From: Nitrososphaerota archaeon
Lineage (GTDB): Archaea; Thermoproteota; Nitrososphaeria; Nitrososphaerales; Nitrosopumilaceae
Direction of reading: 5' to 3'
NCBI GenBank assembly: GCA_016201435.1
Contig: JACQCT010000027.1
Span: 35,576 to 99,575, forward strand
Length of the DNA stretch: 64,000 nucleotides
The notes beneath the pieces were generated by a model, which was not told where the DNA came from, did not search any database, and was given only the letters and a program-made list of their open reading frames with translations. Below, piece after piece: positions 17,278 to 24,949 of this stretch (position 1 is its first letter; every line of letters begins with the position of its first letter). Both the position numbers and the translations under genes were made by a program.

Positions 17278-17817
17278 ATGAGCGCAACAGAATCACTTCG
17301 TAATGATCACAAACAAATCAAACGACTAGAAAAAATCATCACACAATGCTACACCAAATTATACGCAGGACAAGACATTCCGTTTTCCGATATAGAACAA
17401 ATGATAATTATAATGTCAGAGTTTTTAGATGCAATCCACTATTCCAGAGAAGAAGACGCATACTTTGCATGTGTTGCAAGCTATGACACCTTGAAAGAAG
17501 AAATAAGGGGATTTATGATAGAGCACGAGTTTGCAAGAAGGATTGCAAAAAGCATATCCACACATTTACAAAGCTGGAAAAAAGGAAACAACGAACGCGA
17601 ACCTGTAGCAAGATTTCTCAAAACCTATGCTGTTTACCTAAATGATCACATCACAAAAGAAGACCGTTTCTTTGACATTGCAGAAAAAGAAATCTTATCC
17701 CAAGAAGAAGAAAAATTAATGTACGAGGAATTTCGTGCTGTCACTGCTATAACCACAAAACTAGATGAAATGTTGGATTTGATTTCTGGATTGGAACAAA
17801 GGCCCTGGATGAAGTAA
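17278..17817 (+). CDS. Hemerythrin HHE-domain protein
   Basis: 179 residues forming a four-helix bundle. The likely di-iron ligands are H11, H54, E58, H83, H124 and E128 (motifs NDHK, IHYSREED, EHEFAR, DHITKEDR), the classical hemerythrin spacing. Such proteins bind oxygen or nitric oxide or serve in iron handling and redox sensing. In an ammonia oxidiser, NO or O2 sensing is a plausible role, but that is inference. It is the last gene of the small three-gene unit. Confidence 0.85.
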   Translation: MSATESLRNDHKQIKRLEKIITQCYTKLYAGQDIPFSDIEQMIIIMSEFLDAIHYSREEDAYFACVASYDTLKEEIRGFMIEHEFARRIAKSISTHLQSWKKGNNEREPVARFLKTYAVYLNDHITKEDRFFDIAEKEILSQEEEKLMYEEFRAVTAITTKLDEMLDLISGLEQRPWMK

Positions 17818-17933
17818 TTATTCCTCAAAGACAGATTTTACTTTGGGATAAACAGAAGCATCTTCTTTTTTGGACTGATATCTTGTTTTCATAATTCTAC
17901 TACAAAGCCAGAATTATTATATATCATCACCAT

Positions 17934-17954
17934 AGTATGCAGACTGTACATACT
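17934..17954 (+). promoter_or_regulatory. Palindrome at the promoter of the CARF-type regulator
   Basis: AGTATG and CATACT form 6-bp inverted arms with a 9-bp centre. A TATA-like element (TTATTATATAT) sits at about 17914-17924, so the palindrome falls at the predicted transcription start, just before the ATG at 17958. This is where archaeal repressors usually bind, so an auto-regulatory operator is a reasonable guess. Confidence 0.4.
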
Positions 17955-17957
17955 ATT

Positions 17958-18701
17958 ATGAACAACATTGCAAACCTGCGTGTCCATATTGCACCAGTGG
18001 GTTTTGAGGTAGACAGGGTAGTAATTCCTGCAAAAAACATGAGGGCAGACAAGGTCTGGCTCCTAGTTCATGACAACCCGTCTGAAGACAAGGGCAAGCC
18101 ATATACTGAAAAAATGCTAAGCGAATTTAAAAAAATGAATATCAAAGTGGAACTAGCCAAAGTTGACAGACTAAACCTCTTTCAAATAATCAAAGCTGTC
18201 AAAGAAATAGTTGAAAAAGAAAAAAACAACGACATTTACATCAATGTCGCATCTGGCTCAAAAATACATGCCATCGCATGTATGATGGCAAGCATGATCT
18301 TCAACGACAAACAAAACATCAAGCCATTTTATGCAGAAGCAGAGCGTTATGCAGCATTTGAAGGCAAGCAACAATCTTTTGGAGTAAAAAAAGTGATGCC
18401 ACTGCCTACATATGAAATTCACACTCCAAAGCCAGTTTTAGTACAGGCTCTAAAAATAATCAAAGAAAATGGAGGAAAAATAACCAAAAAAGAAATGGCA
18501 AAGCTTGTCTATGAAAACAAGCTAATTGTTGTAAATGCAAGGGAAGAAAACTTTCAGCAAGCCAGATTTGCAAGCCTTGACAAAAACATCATCCAGCCAT
18601 TGCTCCAGGAATGGAAGTTTATTGAAATTGAACAAATTGGAAGAAATCGCTGGATAAAAATAACACCAGAAGGTCTTGGTGCAGAGGAATTTCTTACGTA
18701 G
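17958..18701 (+). CDS. CARF-domain HTH regulator (DUF6293/HFX_2341-like)
   Basis: About 247 residues. The N-terminal ~145 residues look like a CARF/Rossmann-type domain: a first strand NLRVHIAPVGF, a basic strand-turn DRVVIPAKN, and NVASGSK, equivalent to the ligand-loop motif N-x-x-G-G-T-K of CARF proteins. The C-terminal ~85 residues form a winged helix (GGKITKKEMAKLVYEN ... RWIKITPEG). Proteins of this type are related to CRISPR-ancillary regulators that sense cyclic oligoadenylates, but no CRISPR genes lie here. An upstream in-frame ATG at 17937 exists, but it would precede the predicted transcription start. Confidence 0.7.
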   Translation: MNNIANLRVHIAPVGFEVDRVVIPAKNMRADKVWLLVHDNPSEDKGKPYTEKMLSEFKKMNIKVELAKVDRLNLFQIIKAVKEIVEKEKNNDIYINVASGSKIHAIACMMASMIFNDKQNIKPFYAEAERYAAFEGKQQSFGVKKVMPLPTYEIHTPKPVLVQALKIIKENGGKITKKEMAKLVYENKLIVVNAREENFQQARFASLDKNIIQPLLQEWKFIEIEQIGRNRWIKITPEGLGAEEFLT

Positions 18702-18906
18702 TAAGCTCTGGTTTTATTGTCCACGCTATTGCCATGCCAATAAATGGAATGGAAACAATGGCTGCAATTTCTACATAGGCCCTATACTGTTCGCTGTGTG
18801 CAGGATCAGGGTGTGTTAGAAGAATGGGCACTGGAAGCGCACATGCAAACCAGACAATAGATAACATGATTATAATTTTCAGTGATCTCTTTTTTCGTGG
18901 CGTCAC
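18694..18906 (-). CDS. Small two-helix membrane protein
   Basis: 70 residues with a basic N-terminus (MTPRKKRSLK) and two membrane segments separated by a short hydrophilic loop (THPDPAHSEQYRAY). No family recognised. It converges with the CARF-type regulator gene and overlaps its end by 8 bp, and lies downstream of the SDR gene on the same strand. Confidence 0.55.
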   Translation of the reverse strand: MTPRKKRSLKIIIMLSIVWFACALPVPILLTHPDPAHSEQYRAYVEIAAIVSIPFIGMAIAWTIKPELTT

Positions 18907-18948
18907 GGTATAATTTTGGTATTGGTTCTATTAATTTGATTAGTATGA

Positions 18949-19692
18949 TTATCTTGCAGCCATGCCGCCATCTAGAGGCAGGACAGCTCCTGTAGCCCAT
19001 GAGGAGTCGTCTGAGGCAAAGTACAAAATTGCCTTTGCTACATCCTCAGGTGTTCCTATTCTACCTATGGGATGTTCTGATACTGCCATGTCTCTATCTG
19101 ATTCTGTACTAAGATATGGCTTTGTCATGTCAGTTTCAACCATACCAGGGCAAACACAATTTACTCGAATTTTCCATTTTGCATATTCTATTGCCCACGC
19201 CTTTGTAAGCAACACCAGTGCGCCCTTTGATGCAGTATATGCGTCTGCTTCAAAATTTTCAAATGCCTTCAGACCAGCATCAGATGAAACATTGATGATG
19301 CATCCGCCATTTTTTTCCATGTGTGGTATTACAGATTTGGTAAAGCGAAACTGTCCAGTCAAATTTACATCAATTACTTCATTCCATTCCTTTTCTGAAA
19401 TTTTGTGCAACGGTTTTACTTCAGGAAAAATTCCAGCATTGTTTACCAAAATGTCTATCTTGCCAAATTTTTCTACTGTCTTTTTTACAACATTTTGTAC
19501 GTCTGTTTCATTTCTGATATCGCCCGAAACAGGAAAAACATTGCCAATCTCTTTTGCGGTGTCTTGCAGTTTTTTTGGATCCCTTGATGTTATGGTTACA
19601 TTTGCACCTTCTTGTACGAAAAGTTTAGCCGTTGCTTTTCCAATTCCCCTGCTGCCACCTGTTATGATGGCAACTTTTTCTGCTAGTTTCAT
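18949..19692 (-). CDS. Short-chain dehydrogenase/reductase (SDR, FabG/glucose-dehydrogenase-like)
   Basis: 247 residues from ATG at 19692. The cofactor motif TGGSRGIGKA, NNAG, the catalytic Ser in NVSSDAG, and Y-x-x-x-K in AYTASKGAL are all present, and the end LPLDGGMAA is typical of classical SDRs. The residues after the second strand (TSRDPKK) favour NADP. Substrate cannot be told from sequence. A GTG 15 bp upstream is a weaker start. Confidence 0.88.
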   Translation of the reverse strand: MKLAEKVAIITGGSRGIGKATAKLFVQEGANVTITSRDPKKLQDTAKEIGNVFPVSGDIRNETDVQNVVKKTVEKFGKIDILVNNAGIFPEVKPLHKISEKEWNEVIDVNLTGQFRFTKSVIPHMEKNGGCIINVSSDAGLKAFENFEADAYTASKGALVLLTKAWAIEYAKWKIRVNCVCPGMVETDMTKPYLSTESDRDMAVSEHPIGRIGTPEDVAKAILYFASDDSSWATGAVLPLDGGMAAR

Positions 19693-19723
19693 AAAATGAA
19701 ATACCACAAGTGGCTTTTTAATT

Positions 19724-20152
19724 TTAGAGCTTTATTCCAAAAGTAATGTGGCGATTTAAGACAAAGTTCACACCAGATGCTATTATTATTGAAACCAAGG
19801 CAGCCAAAAGATAGTACATGGCAAACCTGTCCACAAATATGAAATTGAAGCCAAGCTGAATTAACATACCGACAAGACTTATTCCAATAAACTTGCCGTA
19901 CATGAAAATAGTTCTTTGCTTTACCATTGAATCCTTGAAGGTCCAGGTTTTGTTTAGTATGAAATTTGTTGTCATGGATAGATAAATCGCAATTGCCGAT
20001 GAGAGGAGGTACCACAATCCCACGTATTCTTTTAGCACATAAAGGAGACCAAGATTAACCATTACACCACTTGCGCCAACTAGATAATACTGAAAAGCAT
20101 GTTTTGCAAAAAGGGAAAATCTTTCTGATCTTTTCTGTTCCCCTACTGCCAT
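19724..20152 (-). CDS. GtrA-family membrane protein
   Basis: 142 residues with four membrane segments and the family pattern FQYYLVGASGVMVNLGLLYVL, FILNKTWTF and NFVLNRHITF. GtrA proteins are thought to help move lipid-linked sugars or otherwise assist surface glycan synthesis. It is 31 bp upstream of the SDR gene on the same strand. Confidence 0.85.
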   Translation of the reverse strand: MAVGEQKRSERFSLFAKHAFQYYLVGASGVMVNLGLLYVLKEYVGLWYLLSSAIAIYLSMTTNFILNKTWTFKDSMVKQRTIFMYGKFIGISLVGMLIQLGFNFIFVDRFAMYYLLAALVSIIIASGVNFVLNRHITFGIKL

Positions 20153-20389
20153 GTTTCTACCAAGATTTAGTGACTTAATAAATCCTAAAACTCTACAATT
20201 TCAGATCTATGAATTAGACAAATCATCAGTATCACATCAAAACTAAAACTGATTTTTGATCTAAAAAATGATTTTTATTCATTTGACATTCCATAAAGTT
20301 TAGATCATAATTATATAATTTTGTTAAATTCACAACAAATTGTAAAAAAATTCTTACAAAGTGATAAATAGTTCAAAGACATATACTAA

Positions 20390-20517
20390 AACATGCAGAA
20401 AGATACCAAATCTACTGCTTGAATTGCGTGGTCCCGCAGATTTGGTGTTGAAATCCCCGCTATCGGTCGGATTCATAAGAGGTAATCTCTGCTATTCTGA
20501 CGGGGGGCCACGCCAAT
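20390..20517. ncRNA. Candidate structured RNA in the gap 20153-20516
   Basis: This GC-richer island in an AT-rich gap has two strong pairings: CCAAATCT (20406-20413) with AGATTTGG (20438-20445), and AATTGCGTGG (20421-20430) with CCACGCCAATT (20508-20518). The two helices cross, so they form a pseudoknot or two alternative folds. A further CCCCG/CGGGG pairing exists inside. A TATA-like GATAAATA at 20363-20370 would start a plus-strand RNA near 20390; on the minus strand it would be the 3' UTR of the gene ending at 20517. The rest of the gap (20153-20360) is plain AT-rich sequence. Confidence 0.4.
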
Positions 20518-20936
20518 TATTTCTTAATCAAATCAACAGATACACTACCAAGTGTACTGCCATGCGGATTGATCTTGATCTGGATTTCTTGGTCCTGCAG
20601 AACTCCTATCACTTTGTTACCAAGATAATCCCAGGTATAGTAACTTGAGATTCCAGTATTATGTAAAGTTCCTTGAAGACTAAAATCCTCATTGTAGGAA
20701 AAATTTCCTTTCAACGAAATTGAAAGATTTTGTGGGCTGTCACCGTTTGGTACAAAACTAAATTGATATGTTCCCTTTTGGATTTTGAAATTATCTGTAA
20801 ATGTCCCATTATTGTAAAGTTTGGGATCTGCTAGTGTTACATGATATATGGTACTGGTTTGATTTTTAGGCTGTAATGAAATTGCAATTGCTACGGCAAT
20901 AATTACCGCAGCTAGAATATAGACAGCTTTTCTCAT
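20517..20936 (-). CDS. Membrane-anchored extracytoplasmic protein, unknown function
   Basis: 139 residues: an N-terminal membrane anchor (residues 4-20, AVYILAAVIIAVAIAISL) followed by a mainly beta-type outside domain with N-x-S/T sites. No family recognised. It is downstream of the TFB gene on the same strand, 34 bp away, and may share its transcript. The structured element at 20390-20517 begins immediately after its stop. Confidence 0.6.
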   Translation of the reverse strand: MRKAVYILAAVIIAVAIAISLQPKNQTSTIYHVTLADPKLYNNGTFTDNFKIQKGTYQFSFVPNGDSPQNLSISLKGNFSYNEDFSLQGTLHNTGISSYYTWDYLGNKVIGVLQDQEIQIKINPHGSTLGSVSVDLIKK

Positions 20937-20970
20937 CAGTATATGATTGGTTTTTGGGTATGTTAAAAAA

Positions 20971-21885
20971 TTATAGTTTAAGGGATTCTTTGAGCCCTTT
21001 GTACCTGTTTCTTATGGTTACCTCAGTTACTCCAGCTGCCTGTGCAACATCTTTCTGAGTTTTGTTCTCGCCGTTCATCACACAAGATAGGTACAATGCA
21101 GCTGCAGCAAGTCCCATTGGATCTTTGCCAGCAGAGATTTCAATTTCTGCAGCATCTTTTAGTATCAACAATGCTTTTCGTTTTGTCTTTTCACTCAAAC
21201 CCGCTTTACTTGCAATTCTTGCTACACATTTTATAGGATCTACTACTGGCATCTTTAGATCAAGTTCTCTTAAGAGTAATCTGTAGCACCTTGCCACATC
21301 CTTTCTTTTTATGTTAATTCCATTTGCAACATCGGTTAGAGTTCGTGGAGTTTCAGTATCTCTGCATGCAGCATAAAGTGCAGCTGCAACTAGTCCTGGA
21401 ATCGATCTACCTCTGACAAGGCCTTTGTCCAATGCCTTTCTGTAAATGTATGCTGTTTTTTCTATGACAGCATCTGAAAGCGCAAGCTTGTCTTTTAGTC
21501 TATCAAGCTCACTGAATGCCTGTCTAAAATTTCTATCAACTGGTTCGTGAACTTGGCTTCTACTGTCCCAAGTTCTGAGTCTTTCTATTGTGCTTTTCAT
21601 AGATGCCGATAGAGGTTTTCCAGAGGCATCCTTGTCTGCAGGACCAATAATTGTTGCTAGTCCCATGTCGTGCATTGCAAGTGATGTTGGAGTTCCAGTC
21701 CTACTTCGATCCTCATGTTCTTCTTTGGAAAAAGATCTCCATTCCGGACCTGACTCCTCTACTCTTTCAGTTAAAACAAAACCGCATCCACCGCAGAACA
21801 TTTCTCCGGTAGTACTATCAGTAACCATTGGACCTTTTCCACAACGTGGACAGCGTCCACCTCCACTGAAAGATTCGCGCGTCAT
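20971..21885 (-). CDS. tfb: Transcription initiation factor TFB (TFIIB homologue)
   Basis: 304 residues from ATG at 21885. An N-terminal zinc ribbon (CPRCGKG ... CGGCGF) is followed by the B-reader/B-linker region (GPEWRSFSKEE) and two cyclin-fold repeats, each with the signature around GLAAAALYLSC and GLVAAALYAAC, ending in a helix-turn-helix (QAAGVTEVTIRNRYK). It recruits RNA polymerase to TBP-bound promoters. The longer frame extending 19 codons upstream lacks similarity to TFB. A 411-bp upstream region is shared with a divergent zinc-finger gene. Confidence 0.95.
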   Translation of the reverse strand: MTRESFSGGGRCPRCGKGPMVTDSTTGEMFCGGCGFVLTERVEESGPEWRSFSKEEHEDRSRTGTPTSLAMHDMGLATIIGPADKDASGKPLSASMKSTIERLRTWDSRSQVHEPVDRNFRQAFSELDRLKDKLALSDAVIEKTAYIYRKALDKGLVRGRSIPGLVAAALYAACRDTETPRTLTDVANGINIKRKDVARCYRLLLRELDLKMPVVDPIKCVARIASKAGLSEKTKRKALLILKDAAEIEISAGKDPMGLAAAALYLSCVMNGENKTQKDVAQAAGVTEVTIRNRYKGLKESLKL

Positions 21886-22296
21886 ATAATATCTAATAAA
21901 AGTTTCGGTCAAACGACAATAAAAAGGTTTAACTATTACCACAGATTGAAATTATTGTTACAATAATATAGTTAATATAATAAAATAAGAAATTTCTAAT
22001 TAAAAATATATAAAATTTATAAAAATAACTATTCTTTTTAATGTCGATATGAATCATTTTTTAAGAAATTTAATGGAATCATCTCATCTATTGGTTTTCT
22101 GATAATTGTTTTGAAAATGTCTCAAATTAATTTTCTCTCTCAATGAGACAAATTCGATTCAGAAATTTTAAAATTAGTTTGGTCTCATTTTTGTTTTTGA
22201 AAATAATTTTTGATTTGAAAAACTATTTTTGATGCCAAAAACTCCCAAATGCAAATATTTAAATACAATTTTTTTGTTTGAACGACATTAAATAAA
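21886..22296. promoter_or_regulatory. Divergent 411-bp regulatory gap between tfb and the zinc-finger gene
   Basis: Very AT-rich, no credible gene. It holds TGTCTCA at 22118-22124 and its reverse complement TGAGACA at 22144-22150, and a third GTCTCA near 22191, which could be operator half-sites. The element ATTTAAATAC near 22256-22266 is a good TATA box for the zinc-finger gene at 22297 (predicted start of transcription about 10 nt before the ATG). Confidence 0.4.
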
Positions 22297-22407
22297 ATGG
22301 AAAAATGTCCACTTTGCTGTGAATCACAGCAATCACAAACTGCACTGGCGATTCACATAAAGAAAATCCATCCGCAGAGAAACGTTGCGATGCAAATAGC
22401 GCAATAA
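22297..22407 (+). CDS. 36-residue C2H2 zinc-finger mini-protein
   Basis: A short frame from ATG to TAA encodes one finger: C4-x2-C7-x12-H20-x4-H25, the exact classical C2H2 spacing (CPLC ... LAIHIKKIH). The linker residues between Cys and His include the expected hydrophobic Leu17. A TATA box lies ~31-41 bp upstream, so it has its own promoter. Single-finger archaeal proteins often bind DNA or partner proteins. It lies between tfb and cdvB. Confidence 0.65.
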   Translation: MEKCPLCCESQQSQTALAIHIKKIHPQRNVAMQIAQ

Positions 22408-22543
22408 TTCTTTGCTTCTAGGATAGGTTCGTAGGATGTATCCAATTTAGGTTATCCACGAATTTTCATATTTTTGTTATAAAATCATGAAAAAACATTG
22501 TTTTTGGATATGTTGATACACGAGACAGAGCATAGTTTTGTTA

Positions 22544-22555
22544 GCTAAATTTAGC
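22544..22555. promoter_or_regulatory. Palindrome upstream of cdvB-1, shared with cdvB-2
   Basis: A perfect 12-bp palindrome, GCTAAATTTAGC, with 57 nt between its end and the ATG of cdvB-1. The same palindrome, with flanking TTTTGT and TA bases in common, stands at the identical distance from the second cdvB at 54997. A second shared block (ACACCTnnnATTAA, starting at 22575) follows, probably covering BRE and TATA. Co-regulation of the two paralogues is likely. Confidence 0.6.
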
Positions 22556-22612
22556 ATACTGTGAACCTCATTTCACACCTTTAATTAATAACAAATTTTC
22601 TTAGTCGTTACC

Positions 22613-23251
22613 ATGACAACTTTCACAAACAACTGGCAAAGACCACAGACACCAAGCATTGGTGAAAGATTCAATGATGCTATAAAACCAAAAGGTGCAC
22701 TAAAGCCAAGAATGGAGACTGCAATAAAAAGACTTCAGACTCAAATTTCAAAATTAGATGGAATGATTACAAAACTAAAACAAAGAGATGAAAAACTTTT
22801 CAAAAGAATTGTAGTTGCAACACAACAACATGATCTTACCGCTAGCAAAGTTTTATCAAAAGAATTAGCAGAGGTACGCAAGGTAACCAAGCTCTTAGGA
22901 AATGCAAGAATGGCACTTGAGCAAATTGAGCTCAGACTCAGCACATTCCATGATCTTGGAGACACTGTTGTCACTATCATGCCAACAATAGGTTTGATGA
23001 AGAACCTCAGATCATCACTGATCAAATTCATGCCCGAAGCAGATCGTGAGCTAGGTGGAATGACTGAAATGCTCAACGGTTTGATGACAGACACATTCCA
23101 CGGTGGTGACTTTGGAATCGATTCAGAAGCAACAACCGAGGAATCAGAAAAGATACTCCAAGAGGCAGCAGCAGTTGCAGAGGCGGCAGTAAACGACAAA
23201 CTACCATCCATGCCTGCTGGCCAAGGCCAATCTTCTGCTCGCTACATCTAG
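22613..23251 (+). CDS. cdvB: CdvB-type ESCRT-III cell-division protein (paralogue 1)
   Basis: 212 residues of the Snf7/ESCRT-III fold: a proline-bearing start, then long charged helices (GALKPRMETAIKRLQTQISK, LFKRIVVATQQHD, VTKLLGNARMALEQIELRL) and an acidic C-terminal region ending at GQGQSSARYI. Thaumarchaeal CdvB proteins form division filaments together with CdvA and the ATPase CdvC, neither of which is in this window. The protein is clearly similar along its length to the product at 54997. Confidence 0.9.
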   Translation: MTTFTNNWQRPQTPSIGERFNDAIKPKGALKPRMETAIKRLQTQISKLDGMITKLKQRDEKLFKRIVVATQQHDLTASKVLSKELAEVRKVTKLLGNARMALEQIELRLSTFHDLGDTVVTIMPTIGLMKNLRSSLIKFMPEADRELGGMTEMLNGLMTDTFHGGDFGIDSEATTEESEKILQEAAAVAEAAVNDKLPSMPAGQGQSSARYI

Positions 23252-24516
23252 TCAGTTTTATCTGATAGCCTATAGCGAAGATATATTCTAAACAAAGCAA
23301 AAGAGGCAACTAGGATTCCAGAGGCAACAACATATGCGATTGTATATCCAAACGAATTTGCAAGCTGGCCAGTACATAAGGCACCGATAAAAAGACCAAC
23401 TGTTGTAATTGAGCTGTTCACTCCAAGATATTTTCCTTCAAAACCCTGTGGAATACTTTTGAAAAAAATAATTGAAGTTGCAGTACTAAAAATTGAAAAA
23501 GCAATAACCATTAAAGAAGCTGAAATAATTGCTACTGCAAAAGACCCCTGGCCTATTACTATTGGAATAAACAATCCCGCTATTACTACAGCAGCTATTC
23601 TTGGTGCATATGATAACGATATGGAGCGTTCCTCTCCCATTTTTGATATAAATCGTGGGGCCAAAAAGAAAACTGAGATCATTGCTGCAGTTTGAATCAT
23701 GTAAATCAAAAAAACATCAGAGTTTGAAAATCCATATTTTTTTAGAAATGGTGTAAAGGCTGTAAAATAGATATTACTGCCAAGATAAAATAAAAAATTG
23801 GTAATATAGAAAACGCCTATTTCGTCAGTTACTTTTCCCTTGAAAATTGTAATTATATGCTTATAATCATACAACTCTGGAATTCTTGGGAAGTCAACAT
23901 GGAAATGTGAAAATACATACCGTAAACCATAGATTGAATGCGCTATGCTACTTCTTTCCAAATGGAATTGGGATTCTTTGATTGTCATACTAAGACCCAT
24001 TGTCGCTACACACGATGCCGCACATATCAAAAAATATGGTTTTAAATCAAAATACACACTTCCGATAGTACCAATTATCATAGCACCAAACATACCAAAA
24101 GTTCCAATTATTGAAGTTCTTGCAAATAGCCATCTCCATTGATTTTTATGAATGGATTCCATTACAAGTAATTGCGTCACAGGATTTTTGCCTACTATAA
24201 AGAAACCAAGTAGAGGAGAAATTACATAAAGAACGTTAATACTATTTGTAAAATACATCATAAGACTACAAAGCATTACAACAAAAAAAGAGACTAAAAG
24301 AACGATTCGCCGTACATGAAATCTATCTATTACTTTTCCCCAAAATATTGAACCAAAAGCTGAGGCTCCATTTTGAATAGCAACAATAATTGCAATTTCA
24401 CCAATATCTCCTCCAAGAAAAATTACATACAATGGGATGACGGTACTTAGACCTTGGGTGGCAATGTTTGAAGGAAAAAGATACCATATCCACTTACTGT
24501 TCTTTGTACTAGACAT
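23248..24516 (-). CDS. Major facilitator superfamily transporter
   Basis: 422 residues with about 12 membrane segments and a central charged loop (about residues 195-230). The motif-A-like segment FWGKVIDRFHVRR follows the second helix and a related one (APRFISKMGEERS) is in the second half, as expected for MFS duplication. Substrate unknown. It converges with cdvB-1, overlapping it by 4 bp. Confidence 0.85.
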   Translation of the reverse strand: MSSTKNSKWIWYLFPSNIATQGLSTVIPLYVIFLGGDIGEIAIIVAIQNGASAFGSIFWGKVIDRFHVRRIVLLVSFFVVMLCSLMMYFTNSINVLYVISPLLGFFIVGKNPVTQLLVMESIHKNQWRWLFARTSIIGTFGMFGAMIIGTIGSVYFDLKPYFLICAASCVATMGLSMTIKESQFHLERSSIAHSIYGLRYVFSHFHVDFPRIPELYDYKHIITIFKGKVTDEIGVFYITNFLFYLGSNIYFTAFTPFLKKYGFSNSDVFLIYMIQTAAMISVFFLAPRFISKMGEERSISLSYAPRIAAVVIAGLFIPIVIGQGSFAVAIISASLMVIAFSIFSTATSIIFFKSIPQGFEGKYLGVNSSITTVGLFIGALCTGQLANSFGYTIAYVVASGILVASFALFRIYLRYRLSDKTD

Positions 24517-24611
24517 TGATTTTGATACTCACAATACAGTCCTATTATTGTATAATACATTCTAATAATTTCCATAAATTTGTCGATTTTAATTAAAGCA
24601 AAGTTGATGGG

Positions 24612-24832
24612 AAAAATTTAATCATGCATGAGCGTGTATTGCACACGCCAAGCGTAAGGTAGAATCCTTTGCGGGGATCCATAAGCCTGTTGATGACCTT
24701 TGTCATCGTTTCTTGGGAGTCTTTCATCCCATAGACTGACTTAGTCCTTTTGTGCGGAAGGGTTTTTCCTTGACCGCGTCGCCTGTTTTCTGCATGACGC
24801 CTATCTTGGAAGGATGTTCCTTTGATAGGGAC
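24612..24832 (-). ncRNA. Candidate ~220-nt structured non-coding RNA
   Basis: This GC-richer island lies in a 433-bp gap. On the minus strand a TATA box (TTAAATAA at 24858-24851) stands about 25 bp before a start near 24832. Several hairpins follow: CCTATC/GGAA with TTCC/GATAGG (24800-24829), GATGAC/GTCATC (24692-24707), and a final 6-bp stem GCGTGT/ACACGC (24632-24648), after which a U5 run (24616-24612) can end transcription. It does not show the core motifs of RNase P or SRP RNA that I know. The rest of the gap holds only promoters. Confidence 0.5.
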
Positions 24833-24949
24833 ATACCATACGTGATTAAATTATTTAAGGTTTTATGCAAATTTGAGTTTAAAATTTCAAGATTTTTTTA
24901 AAGTATGTAGTTACTATATCATTATACAATTTTTCTTGAAAATTATTCA

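Noticed and set aside
18962..19699. 245-codon plus-strand frame
   Set aside because: Exact antisense of the SDR gene, whose motifs are unmistakable; a mirror artefact.
24612..24832. Identification of the 220-nt RNA as RNase P or SRP RNA
   Set aside because: The conserved GAGGAAAGTC and CCGGCTTA-type RNase P elements and the SRP domain-IV loop are not present, so no name is given.
24612..24860. A minus-strand open frame of about 84 codons across the 220-nt RNA candidate
   Set aside because: It lacks a plausible start codon at its beginning, and the strong hairpins, TATA spacing and U-run favour an RNA gene. It could be tested by peptide data.
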